From NCBI GenBank assembly GCA_963816725.1, contig CAWFMC010000020.1, positions 17,483-81,482 of the forward strand: a DNA stretch of 64,000 nt, written 5' to 3'. The DNA comes from CAVSUB01 sp963816725 (GTDB lineage Bacteria > Acidobacteriota > Vicinamibacteria > Vicinamibacterales > 2-12-FULL-66-21). The notes under the pieces are model-generated. The model ran no database searches and had not been told where the DNA came from. It worked only from the letters and a program-made list of their open reading frames with translations. Positions within the stretch are counted from its first letter, which is position 1; each line of letters starts with the position of its first letter. Of the stretch, positions 24,653-33,171 are shown piece after piece. Both the position numbers and the translations under genes were made by a program.

Positions 24653-26590
24653 TCAGGTGCCACGCGCCGATCCCTCATCGAGCAGCTCGCGAACGCGCTG
24701 GCGAAGGCCCTCGGGCGTAAACGGCTTGTCGATCAGCGGCGCTTCGGACTCGATTATCCCGTGGTGGGCGATCGCGTGCTCGGTGTAGCCGGACATATAG
24801 AGCACCTTGATGCCGGGCCGCGCGGCAACGAGCTGGGTCGCCAGCTCGCGTCCGCTCTGGCCTGGCATGACGACGTCGGTGAGGAGCAGGTGGATGGGAC
24901 CGGCAAAGCGATGGGACCAATCGAGTCCGCCGGCGACGTCAGCGCTCGCCAGGACGGTATAGCCCGCCCGCGTGAGCACGTCCGTCACCAGGACGCGCAC
25001 GCTCTCCTCGTCTTCGACGACCAGGATGGTTTCTGAGCCGCGCGTCGCCGCTGTGTCTCGACCGCGCGGCACCACCAGTTCGGCGATCCCGTCCGCGCGG
25101 GGAAAGTAGATCTTGAAGGTCGTGCCGCGGCCCGGCTCGCTGTACACCCAGATCGTGCCGCCACTCTGTTTCACGATCCCATAGACCGTCGCCAGCCCGA
25201 GGCCGGTGCCGTGCCCGAGCGCCTTGGTGGTGAAGAACGGGTCGAAGATCCGGGACTGGGTCGCCCGGCTCATGCCCATTCCGGTGTCGGACACCGCGAG
25301 CATCACGTGCGGACCCGGCTGTCCCGCCACGTGCTGCTTGACGTACGCGTCGTCGAGCTCGACGTTCGCGGTCTCGATGGTGATGCGACCGCCGCGCGGC
25401 ATCGCGTCGCGCGCGTTGACCACCAGGTTGGTGAGGATCTGCTCGATTTGTCCTTTGTCGGCGCTGATCCTGTCGAGAAGCGGTGCCAGATGCAGCTGCA
25501 GATCGAGATCCTCTCCCACCAGCCGCCGCAGCATGCTGACCAGGCCGCCGACGATCGCGTTGACGTCCAGGGCTTGCGGGCGAAGTAGCTGGCGGCGGCT
25601 GAACGCGAGGAGCTGGCGGGTCAGGTCGGCGGCACGGTCGGCCGACCGCGCGGTCTCTTCGACAAGCGGCCGGGCGGGATGGTCCGGCGGCAGACTCTCG
25701 AGCGCCAGCTCGCTGTTCCCGACCACCACCGTCAGGATGTTGTTGAAGTCGTGCGCGACGCCGCCCGCCAGCCGGCCGATCGCGGCGAGCCGCTCGGATT
25801 GCTCACGCTGCTGGGCGAGCTGACGGCGGTCGGTGACATCGGTGAACGTCGAAAGGGCAGACACGATCCGGCCAGTGCGGTCCCGTATCGGCGAGGCGTG
25901 CACCTGAAGCGTCAGACGAACGCCGTCGCTGCTCAGGCACTCGACCTCTTCATCGTCGACCACTTCGCCACGAAGCGCCCGCGCCAGCGGATACTCCTCG
26001 GGATCGTAGGGCCGGCCGTTGGCGTGAATGCATCGGACGTAGCCGTAGTCCGATCCGGACAGGCTCTCCCCAGGGGCCTGCCGCAAGATGCGGACCGCGG
26101 CGTCGTTGGTGGAGGACACGGCGCCCGACGTGGCCTCCGCGATGATCACGCCGACCGGCATCTGCTGGAGCACCGACTCGAGACGCGCCCGGCCGGCTTC
26201 CGCGAGATCGTGCGCGGCCGCGGCGCGCTGCCGATCGCGGGAGCGATGCTCGATCAGATAGGCCATGCAGATGCTGACCCCGAGCAGGACCGCCGGGGCC
26301 GCGAGTTGCGGACGTCCTGGTGCGGACAACAACCACGCCGTCGTGACCGCGCTCGCTATCGCCACCGCCAGCGCCGGGCCGAGCGACGTCAGCCACGCCG
26401 TCAGCATCACGGCGGCGAAGAACAAGGCGAACGGCACCTGGATGAAGAAGATGTCCCAGAGGAGCATCGTGAGCGCGGCGGCAACCACGAACGTCGCGGC
26501 GGCAGCGGCATACTTCATCGCGGCGCCTCGGGCCGCCGCGGCGGGAGCGTCACTCAGAGGGAGCGGGGACGACGAGCCGGCGTCTGACAT
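24653..26590 (-). CDS. Hybrid histidine kinase (DUF4118-like TM domain, PAS, HisKA, HATPase, REC)
   Basis: 645 residues. Four membrane helices (about 25-115; LTMLLWDIFFIQVPFALFF, LGPALAVAIASAVTTAWLL) resemble the KdpD-type DUF4118 sensor. A PAS domain (about 135-255), the phosphoacceptor GGVAHDFNNILTVVVGNSEL, an ATPase domain (NLVVNARDAMPRGG, DTGMGM, GTGLGLATVYGIV) and a receiver with ILVVEDEESVR, the phospho-Asp in LLLTDVVMPGQSG and DKPF follow. It is built like the kinase at 21226-23616 and may be a paralogue. The output protein is not adjacent; a phosphorelay through an Hpt protein elsewhere is likely. Confidence 0.92.
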   Translation of the reverse strand: MSDAGSSSPLPLSDAPAAAARGAAMKYAAAAATFVVAAALTMLLWDIFFIQVPFALFFAAVMLTAWLTSLGPALAVAIASAVTTAWLLSAPGRPQLAAPAVLLGVSICMAYLIEHRSRDRQRAAAAHDLAEAGRARLESVLQQMPVGVIIAEATSGAVSSTNDAAVRILRQAPGESLSGSDYGYVRCIHANGRPYDPEEYPLARALRGEVVDDEEVECLSSDGVRLTLQVHASPIRDRTGRIVSALSTFTDVTDRRQLAQQREQSERLAAIGRLAGGVAHDFNNILTVVVGNSELALESLPPDHPARPLVEETARSADRAADLTRQLLAFSRRQLLRPQALDVNAIVGGLVSMLRRLVGEDLDLQLHLAPLLDRISADKGQIEQILTNLVVNARDAMPRGGRITIETANVELDDAYVKQHVAGQPGPHVMLAVSDTGMGMSRATQSRIFDPFFTTKALGHGTGLGLATVYGIVKQSGGTIWVYSEPGRGTTFKIYFPRADGIAELVVPRGRDTAATRGSETILVVEDEESVRVLVTDVLTRAGYTVLASADVAGGLDWSHRFAGPIHLLLTDVVMPGQSGRELATQLVAARPGIKVLYMSGYTEHAIAHHGIIESEAPLIDKPFTPEGLRQRVRELLDEGSARGT

Positions 26591-26932
26591 ACCGGCGCCT
26601 CATCGGCCGCAGGGGCACGCCACCGCTTCGTCGAGCTGACGACCGGGTGCGCCAGGGTGGAGGAACCCCATCGGCGCGAGATCGTAGCACGCGGATCCAA
26701 CCGGCAGCGGGAGCGGATCGGCGCACAGAAGGCGGCGTGCTCGGCCGTTTCGCGATCGAGGGACGTCAGCCTCCCGTCCGACCGGCGGAACAGTCCAGAG
26801 ATCATCGAAGTGACGAGGTCAGCGGCCGGTTGCAATGGCGAAGGCGGCTGCGTGATGATGCAAACACAATTGTCGGAGCCGTCGTATTACCGGGTCTAAG
26901 CGAGTTCATCCCCCCTAAAAAGAGATGGTGTC
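26591..26932. other. Divergent intergenic region, 342 bp
   Basis: No gene supported on either strand. Promoters for the hybrid kinase (left) and the dehydrogenase-like gene (right) are expected here. AAAAGAGATGGTGTC just before ATG 26933 supplies a weak ribosome site. Confidence 0.4.
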
Positions 26933-29900
26933 ATGACGCGACGAGTTCTCGGGTATCGACCGCGGCGGGCGTGGAGCGCCGGTGCGGGACTGATCGCCTT
27001 GCTGCTGACGCTGGCGGTCAGCACCAGCGTTCGGACGCAAGGCAGTCAGGGCGCACCTCAACCACCGGCCAATCCGGCCCCCCAAGCGCCGGCGGCGCCG
27101 GCTGGTCCTGGCGCCGGAGGGCGCGGTCCGGTGGTGAGCGAACTAACCGATTTCACCCCGAAATCGCCGTACTTGCCCCGCTCTGCGGCAGACGAAGCGA
27201 AGACGTTCATCCTGCCCACCGGCTACCGCATGGAGCTGGTCGCGTCCGACCCCGACGTCATCAGCCCGGTGGTCATCGAATTCGACGGCAACGGCCGCAT
27301 GTACGTGGTCGAAATGATCAGCTACATGATGGACGCCAGCGCGACCCGCGAGCACGATCCGATCAGCCGGATCAGCCGTTGGGAGAGCACCAAGGGGGAC
27401 GGCGTCTACGACAAGAAGACCGTATTCGCCGACAAGCTCGTCGCACCTCGCATGATCCTGCCGCTCCAGGATGGCGTGATCCTGACCAGCGAGACCGACT
27501 CCGACGACCTGATCAAGCTGACCGACACCAACGGCGACGGCGTCGCGGACAAGCGTGAGGTGGTGTTCACCGGCATCGGCCAGAGCGGGGACCCGAATAT
27601 CGAGCACCAGAAGGCCGGTCTCCTCTGGAACATGGACAACTGGATCTACACCACCTACAACCCGTTCCGGATCCGCTGGACGCCCAACGGCTTCCTGCGT
27701 GAGCCGACCGGCGCCAACGGCGGCCAGTGGGGCCTCGCCTCCGACGACGACGGGAAGCCGTGGTTCGTGGATGCAGGCGGCGAGCGCGGCCCGATGAACT
27801 TCCAGTTCCCGATTCACTACGGCGCATTCACCCCCTGTCCCTCGACGGGAGGGCGCATCACCGGCGTCCGCGCCGGCGGCCCGCCGCCTCCGCCACCGAG
27901 TCCGGATTGCCCGGCCGGAATGGAGAACGGCTTCGAGAAGGACTTCGCTGTCGTCTGGCCGGCCCCCGGCATCTCCGACATGCAGGGTGGCCTCGGCCGC
28001 ATCCGCCTGCCCGCCGGAAACCTCAACCACTTCACGGCGGCCACCGGGCCGGCGGTTGTCCGGGGCCACAAGCTGCCCGCGGAGCTCAAGGGCGATCTGC
28101 TCTTCACCGAGCCGGTCGGCCGACTGATCCGCCGCGCCTCGATCGAGAACGTCGAAGGCTTGACGGTCCTGAAGAACCGGTACCAGAACGCCGAGTTCAT
28201 GACGAGCGGCGATCAGCTGTTCAGGCCGGTCAACATCAGCAACGCGCCTGACGGCACGGTCTACATCTCGGACATGTACCACGGCATCATCCAGGAGCTG
28301 CAGTGGTCAGGACCCGGCAGCTACCTGCGCGCGAAGATCGAGCAGTACCAGCTCGACAAGGTCGCCTCGCACGGCCGCATCTGGCGGCTGCGCTACGACG
28401 GCCGGCCCGCCGTGCCGGCGTCCGAAACCAACATCGGTCAGCCGGCGATCCCGGCGATCACGCCCGACTTCGCACCCCCGAAGATGTACAGCGAGACGCC
28501 GGCGCAGCTCGCCGCGCACTTCACGCATCCGAACGGCTGGTGGCGCGACACGGCCCAACGGCTGCTCATCCTGAAGCAGGACAAGTCGATCGTTCCCGCC
28601 CTGGAGCAGATGGTCCGCACCTCGGACAACGCGGTCGCGCGGTTCCACGCACTCTGGACGCTCGAGGGATTGAACGCGCTCACGCCGGCCCTGGTGCGTG
28701 AGGAGATGAAGGACAAGGAGCCGCGGATGCGGATCCAGGCCATCCGCGCCAGCGAAACGCTCTACAAGGCAGGCGACAAGTCCTTCGCTGACGACTACAA
28801 GGCGCTGGCGAAGGATTCGGACACGAACGTCACCATTCAGGCGATGCTGTCGCTCAGCCTGTTCAAGGTGCCGGACGCGCCCGAGGTGATCAAGTCGGTG
28901 CAGGCCTCCAACAAGGCCAAAGGCGTGGCGCTCATCGGCGAACGCCTGCTCAATCCGCCGGCGGCGAACAACTTCGGCGGCGGCCGCCGCGGCGGTGCGC
29001 TCAGCCCTGACGAGCAGAAGCGGTTACAGCAGGGCAGCGACGTGTTCGGCGGCGTCTGCTTCGCCTGTCACGGGCCGGACGGCATGGGCGCACCGAAGGC
29101 CGGCGGCGCGCCGGGCACCACGATGGCACCGCCGCTGGCGGGCTCGCCGCGCGTGCAGGGCCATCGCGATTACGTCATCAAGGTCATCCTGAACGGCCTG
29201 ACCGGTCCGCTCGACGGCAAGACCTACCAGGAAGTCATGGTGCCGATGGGCGGCAGCACGGACGAATGGGTGGCGGGCATTGCGTCGTACATCCGCACCA
29301 GCTTCGGAAACGCCGGCGGCATGGTCACGCCCGCCGACGTCGCCCGTGTCCGCGCCGCGACCGGCAAGCGCACCACGTTGTGGACGCTGCCGGAGCTCGA
29401 AGCGACGCTGCCGAAGCCGATCGATGCGCAGTCCTTGAAGTTCACCGCGAGCGTGAACGCCGATGCGGCGGCGAATGCGGCCACCCTGCGCGGGTGGAAC
29501 ACCGGCGCGCCGCAGCAGGCCGGCATGTGGTTCCAGATCGAGCTGCCACAGGCGATGCAGGTCACCGAGGTGCAGTTCGACTCGCTGGCTGCCGGTGGCG
29601 GCGGGGGCCGGGGTGGACGCGGCGCAGCGCCCGCCGCTCCGGGCACAGCGCCAGCTCCAGCCGGTGCGGAGTCGCCGGCTCCAGGCGCCGCACCAGCTCC
29701 GGCCGGTGCGGCACCTGCCCCTGCGGGTGCGCCCGGCACCGCGCCAGGCCAGCCGGCACGCGGCGCAGCGGGCCCGGCGGGGTTCGGCGGCCCGCCGGCA
29801 CCGGTCGGGTACCCGCGCGGCTATACGCTCCAGACCTCCGACGATGGCACCACCTGGAGCAAGCCCGTCGCACAGGGCAAGGGCGAGAGCTCGCGCACGA

Positions 29901-30022
29901 GCATCACCTTCCCCCCGACCAAAGCGAAGTTCATCCGGATCACGCAATCGGAAACGGCAGCCGACGCACCGCCGTGGTCGATCTCCAACCTGCGGGTCTA
30001 CGAGGCGCCCGCCGGCAAGTAG
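26933..30022 (+). CDS. PVC-type exported dehydrogenase with HEAT repeats, cytochrome c and discoidin-like domain
   Basis: 1029 residues. The signal peptide is near residues 15-36, followed by a Pro/Ala-rich linker. A six-bladed propeller follows (YRMELVASDPDVISPVVIEF, GRMYVVEM, then GLLWNMDNWIYTTYN), as in membrane-bound dehydrogenases of the PVC type. A HEAT-repeat zone spans about 530-680 and a class I cytochrome c domain has CFACH (Cys709, Cys712, His713) with the distal Met in VMVPMGG. A C-terminal F5/8-type C domain is interrupted by about 70 residues of Ala/Pro/Gly repeats. It is likely a periplasmic sugar or alcohol oxidising enzyme passing electrons to its own haem. Substrate unknown. 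Confidence 0.85.
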   Translation: MTRRVLGYRPRRAWSAGAGLIALLLTLAVSTSVRTQGSQGAPQPPANPAPQAPAAPAGPGAGGRGPVVSELTDFTPKSPYLPRSAADEAKTFILPTGYRMELVASDPDVISPVVIEFDGNGRMYVVEMISYMMDASATREHDPISRISRWESTKGDGVYDKKTVFADKLVAPRMILPLQDGVILTSETDSDDLIKLTDTNGDGVADKREVVFTGIGQSGDPNIEHQKAGLLWNMDNWIYTTYNPFRIRWTPNGFLREPTGANGGQWGLASDDDGKPWFVDAGGERGPMNFQFPIHYGAFTPCPSTGGRITGVRAGGPPPPPPSPDCPAGMENGFEKDFAVVWPAPGISDMQGGLGRIRLPAGNLNHFTAATGPAVVRGHKLPAELKGDLLFTEPVGRLIRRASIENVEGLTVLKNRYQNAEFMTSGDQLFRPVNISNAPDGTVYISDMYHGIIQELQWSGPGSYLRAKIEQYQLDKVASHGRIWRLRYDGRPAVPASETNIGQPAIPAITPDFAPPKMYSETPAQLAAHFTHPNGWWRDTAQRLLILKQDKSIVPALEQMVRTSDNAVARFHALWTLEGLNALTPALVREEMKDKEPRMRIQAIRASETLYKAGDKSFADDYKALAKDSDTNVTIQAMLSLSLFKVPDAPEVIKSVQASNKAKGVALIGERLLNPPAANNFGGGRRGGALSPDEQKRLQQGSDVFGGVCFACHGPDGMGAPKAGGAPGTTMAPPLAGSPRVQGHRDYVIKVILNGLTGPLDGKTYQEVMVPMGGSTDEWVAGIASYIRTSFGNAGGMVTPADVARVRAATGKRTTLWTLPELEATLPKPIDAQSLKFTASVNADAAANAATLRGWNTGAPQQAGMWFQIELPQAMQVTEVQFDSLAAGGGGGRGGRGAAPAAPGTAPAPAGAESPAPGAAPAPAGAAPAPAGAPGTAPGQPARGAAGPAGFGGPPAPVGYPRGYTLQTSDDGTTWSKPVAQGKGESSRTSITFPPTKAKFIRITQSETAADAPPWSISNLRVYEAPAGK

Positions 30023-30039
30023 ACGAGCATCACGCCCGA

Positions 30040-30068
30040 CTGACGGCTGCCACCGTGGTGGCCGTCAG
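30040..30068. terminator. Hairpin between convergent genes
   Basis: CTGACGGC (30040-30047) pairs perfectly with GCCGTCAG (30061-30068), with further pairing in the loop. It lies 17 bp after one stop codon and 27 bp before the converging one, so it could serve both strands. There is no T-run. Confidence 0.5.
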
Positions 30069-30094
30069 TCACCTCTCCCGCCGCTCCCCACCGA

Positions 30095-30826
30095 TCAACT
30101 CATATACCAGCCGCCGTTGACGTTGAAGGTCTGTCCGGTGATGTAGCCGTTCGACGCCAGCAGCACGGCAATCGAGGCCACTTCGTCGGCCGCACCGAAG
30201 CGGCCAATCGGAATCAACGCCGGCGTGGCCGCCGGGTTGGTGCGGACCATGTCGGTATCGATCAGCGCGGGCGAGATGGTGTTGGCGGTGATGCCTTCCG
30301 TGGCCAGCAGGCTGGCGTAGCTGTGCGCCAGCCCGATCAGGCCGGCCTTGCTGGCCGCGTAGTGCGGCCCGACGACGCCGCCGGTCTGCGCCGCGACGGA
30401 CGAGAGCATGATGATCCGTCCCCAGCGTCGCGCGCGCATACCGGGCAGCACCGCCTGGGTCATGTGGAACGCTGAGGACAGATTGATGCGCAGGGTGTCG
30501 TCCCAGACGCCGGCGGTCAACGCATCCAGTGGCGACTTGATGATCACCCCGGCGTTGTTGACCAGGATGTCGACGGGCCCGAGCGCGGCTTCGGCGCCCT
30601 CCACGAGCCCTGTCACAGCGGCGGGATCCGCGACGTCCGCCTGCAGGGCCACGGCTGCGCCGCCCGCGCCGGTGATCGCTCGCACGACCTCGGCCGCCGC
30701 CTCCGCTTCAACGCGGTAATTCACGGCGACGCACGCCCCGGCGCCGGCCAGCGCCAACGCGATGCTCCGCCCGATCCCTCGCGAGCCGCCGGTGACGAGG
30801 GCGACGCGTCCCTTCAAATCAGTCAT
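30095..30826 (-). CDS. SDR-family oxidoreductase, FabG-like
   Basis: 243 residues with the classical motifs TGGSRGIG (12-19), NNAG (90-93), catalytic Ser142 in MLSSVAAQ and the YAASK pair (Tyr156, Lys160), and the C-terminal TGQTFNVNGGWYMS. It resembles 3-oxoacyl-ACP reductase-like enzymes and acetoacetyl-CoA reductases. In the absence of fatty-acid genes around it, a role in another NAD(P)H-dependent carbonyl reduction is equally possible. It converges on the dehydrogenase gene across a shared hairpin. Confidence 0.88.
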   Translation of the reverse strand: MTDLKGRVALVTGGSRGIGRSIALALAGAGACVAVNYRVEAEAAAEVVRAITGAGGAAVALQADVADPAAVTGLVEGAEAALGPVDILVNNAGVIIKSPLDALTAGVWDDTLRINLSSAFHMTQAVLPGMRARRWGRIIMLSSVAAQTGGVVGPHYAASKAGLIGLAHSYASLLATEGITANTISPALIDTDMVRTNPAATPALIPIGRFGAADEVASIAVLLASNGYITGQTFNVNGGWYMS

Positions 30827-30973
30827 GAAGGGGAGTGTACGACGCGAGGACCCACGATGGTTCTATAGGTTCGGGGGTTCGGCAGGTTCGACAGGTGCGC
30901 GTTCTACGGGACTTCGGTGTTGGTGCTCAGGTTCGGTGGTTCAGATGCGCTGTCGTGCCATCTTCCGCCTTTT

Positions 30974-31000
30974 AGCCTGCAGCCGGCAGCCGTCAGCGTT
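30974..31000. repeat. 7-bp tract (AGCCTGC-like) at the end of the GNAT gene
   Basis: AGCCTGC, AGCCGGC, AGCCGTC, AGCGTTC in succession, overlapping the last codons of the acetyltransferase. Same period as the other tracts in the window. Confidence 0.45.
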
Positions 31001-31601
31001 CGGCCGCCGAACCATGCCGGACCAGCCTTGCGGTGAGGTGTTTCCGCACGTCCGGCCACTCGGTGGCGAGGATGGTGTACATGACGGAGTCGCGCACGCT
31101 GCCGTCGCGACGCGGCGCGTGGTGGCGCAGCACGCCGTCCTTCTTCGCCCCGAGGCCCTCGATCGCGCGCTGGGAGCGGAAGTTGAAATTGTCGGTGCGC
31201 AGGCCGACCACCTGGCACCCGAGCGTGTCGAAGGCGTGTCCGAGGAGGAGCAGCTTGCACGTCGTGTTGACGTGGGTACGCTGGCGGCTGGCGGCGTACC
31301 AGGTGTAGCCGATCTCGACCCGATCGATGCCGCGGACGATGTCGTGGTAGCGGCTCGATCCCACCAGGTCGCCGGTTGCGAGGTCGCGGACGACCCATGG
31401 CAGCATGTGCCCGTCGCGCTGCCCCTGGAGCGCATCGGCGACGTACTTGGCCATGCCATCGGGCGCAGGGACAGACGTGAACCACAGCTCCCACAAGCGT
31501 CCGTCCGATGCCGCCATGACCAGACCGTCGTGATGATCGGACGTCAGCGGCTCCAGCCGGATGCCGCCTGCTTCGAGCGTTGCGGGTTGCACGTCGATCA
31601 T
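30993..31601 (-). CDS. GNAT-family N-acetyltransferase (RimJ/RimL-like)
   Basis: 202 residues. The GNAT fold is seen in IRLEPLTSDHHDGLVMAASD, WVVRDLATGDLVGSSRYHDI, VEIGYTWYAASRQRTHVNTTCKLLLL (the acetyl-CoA region) and VGLRTDNFNFRSQRAIEGLGAKKDGVLR. This last block is typical of the Acetyltransf_3 group that acetylates protein N-termini or small amines. The gene is divergent from the MFS transporter at 31778. Its final codons are embedded in a 7-bp repeat tract. Confidence 0.85.
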   Translation of the reverse strand: MIDVQPATLEAGGIRLEPLTSDHHDGLVMAASDGRLWELWFTSVPAPDGMAKYVADALQGQRDGHMLPWVVRDLATGDLVGSSRYHDIVRGIDRVEIGYTWYAASRQRTHVNTTCKLLLLGHAFDTLGCQVVGLRTDNFNFRSQRAIEGLGAKKDGVLRHHAPRRDGSVRDSVMYTILATEWPDVRKHLTARLVRHGSAAER

Positions 31602-31777
31602 GCCGACAGGCTACAGGCAAACCAGCCACGGCGATCGGACCATTCACCGCTGCGACGGTCCATTCCGACGTCGTGACAGACGACCTGGTTGAATTAGCGT
31701 CCGGGCTCTTGCATACTCCGCAGGCTCGCGGGCGATCCTCGCGCGAGAGCGCTGAGAGCGGCGGATCAGGGAGAGCG

Positions 31778-33076
31778 ATGACATCACTCGAACAGCGCAC
31801 GATCGCGAAGGTCACGTCCCGGCTCGTCCCGTTCCTGATCCTGTGCTACTTCGTCGCCTACCTGGATCGCGTCAACGTCGGGTTCGCGGCGTTGACGATG
31901 AACAAGGACCTGGGGCTATCGTCGTCGGCGTTCGGGTTCGGCGCGGGGATCTTCTTCCTCGCCTATTTCCTGTTCGAGGTCCCGTCGAACCTGTTCCTCG
32001 AGCGGGTCGGCGCGCGCAAGTGGATCGCGCGGATCATGTTCACCTGGGGGTTGATCTCGGGCGGCATGGCGTTCGCCACCGGCGAAGTCAGCTTCTTCGC
32101 CCTGCGGGTCGCACTCGGCATCGCCGAGGCCGGCTTCTTCCCCGGCATCATCTTCTTCCTGACGCTGTGGTTCCCGGCGGTCTATCGCGCCCGCATCATC
32201 GGTTACTTCATGGCCGCGATTCCCCTCTCCACGGTAATTGGCGCGCCGGTGTCGGGCCTGCTCCTGAACATGCACGGGGTCATGGGGCTCAAGGGCTGGC
32301 AATGGCTGTTCCTGATCGAGGCGGTGCCGGCGCTGGTGCTGTCCGTGGTGGTGTTCTTCTACCTCACCGATCGCCCGGCTGACGCCGGCTGGCTGGCGGC
32401 CGACGAGCGCGCCTGGCTGGTGGCGCGGCTCGATCAGGAACGGCGGCAACGGGAAGCGGTCCGTGACTACAGCGTGTCCGAAGCGCTGCTGAACCCGAAG
32501 GTGCTGGCGCTCAGCTTCGTCTACTTCGGCGCGGTCGCGACCAACTACGGCCTGAGCTTCTTCCTGCCGCAGATCGTCAAGGCCTTCGGCGTGTCGAACG
32601 TCCAGGCCGGCGTGATTGCCGCCTTGCCGTATCTGGTCGGAGTCGTCGCGATCGTGTTCTGGGGCCGCCGTTCGGATCGCAAACTGGAACGGCGCTTCCA
32701 TCTGGCGTTCCCGCTCTTCGTGGCCGCCATGGGGATTGCGGCGTCGACGGTGACGGACGATCCGCGCTTGCGGATGGCCGCCTTCTCGATTGCCGGCTTC
32801 GGCATCTTCGGCGGCCTGCCCGTGTTCTGGACCTTCCCGACCGCCTTCCTCTCCGGCCCCGCCGCGGCCGGCGGCATCGCGCTGATCAACTCCATCGGCA
32901 ACCTGGCCGGCTTCGCTGGTCCGTATGCGATGGGTGTGCTGAAGGACTGGACCGGCACCTACACCGTCGGCCTGCTCACGCTCTCCGCCGCCGGCCTCAT
33001 GGCGATGGTCATCGTCCTGCTCCTGCCGCACGACACGGCCCTGGAGCGGGTGCAGCCAGACACGGCTCAGGGCTGA
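31778..33076 (+). CDS. MFS transporter, anion:cation symporter family (TtuB-like)
   Basis: 432 residues with twelve membrane helices. LILCYFVAYLDRVNVGFAAL and FEVPSNLFLERVGARKWIARI are the signature of the ACS family (tartrate, phthalate, hexuronate transporters), where RVN and ERVGARKW correspond to the conserved loop motifs. Start ATG 31778 follows CAGGGAGAG. Upstream in-frame sequence to 31580 overlaps the divergent GNAT gene and is not coding. The transported anion is unknown; no catabolic genes are adjacent. Confidence 0.9.
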   Translation: MTSLEQRTIAKVTSRLVPFLILCYFVAYLDRVNVGFAALTMNKDLGLSSSAFGFGAGIFFLAYFLFEVPSNLFLERVGARKWIARIMFTWGLISGGMAFATGEVSFFALRVALGIAEAGFFPGIIFFLTLWFPAVYRARIIGYFMAAIPLSTVIGAPVSGLLLNMHGVMGLKGWQWLFLIEAVPALVLSVVVFFYLTDRPADAGWLAADERAWLVARLDQERRQREAVRDYSVSEALLNPKVLALSFVYFGAVATNYGLSFFLPQIVKAFGVSNVQAGVIAALPYLVGVVAIVFWGRRSDRKLERRFHLAFPLFVAAMGIAASTVTDDPRLRMAAFSIAGFGIFGGLPVFWTFPTAFLSGPAAAGGIALINSIGNLAGFAGPYAMGVLKDWTGTYTVGLLTLSAAGLMAMVIVLLLPHDTALERVQPDTAQG

Positions 33077-33083
33077 TGCTCAG

Positions 33084-33118
33084 GTTCAGGGTTCAGGGTT
33101 CAGCGTTCAGGGTTCACC
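33084..33118. repeat. 7-bp tandem tract (GTTCAGG x5)
   Basis: Five consecutive units: GTTCAGG, GTTCAGG, GTTCAGC, GTTCAGG, GTTCACC. A further pair AGCCTGT, AGCCCGT follows at 33152-33165. The tract occupies the gap between the MFS gene and the convergent membrane protein gene. Confidence 0.75.
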
Positions 33119-33171
33119 GTAGGGTTCGAGGGCTGAGGGCTTATGCCCGGTAGCCTGTAGCCCGTCCGCCT

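Noticed and set aside
27143..28282. 379-codon frame antisense to the PVC-type dehydrogenase
   Set aside because: Shadow frame with no start signal or domain; the sense gene has motifs throughout.
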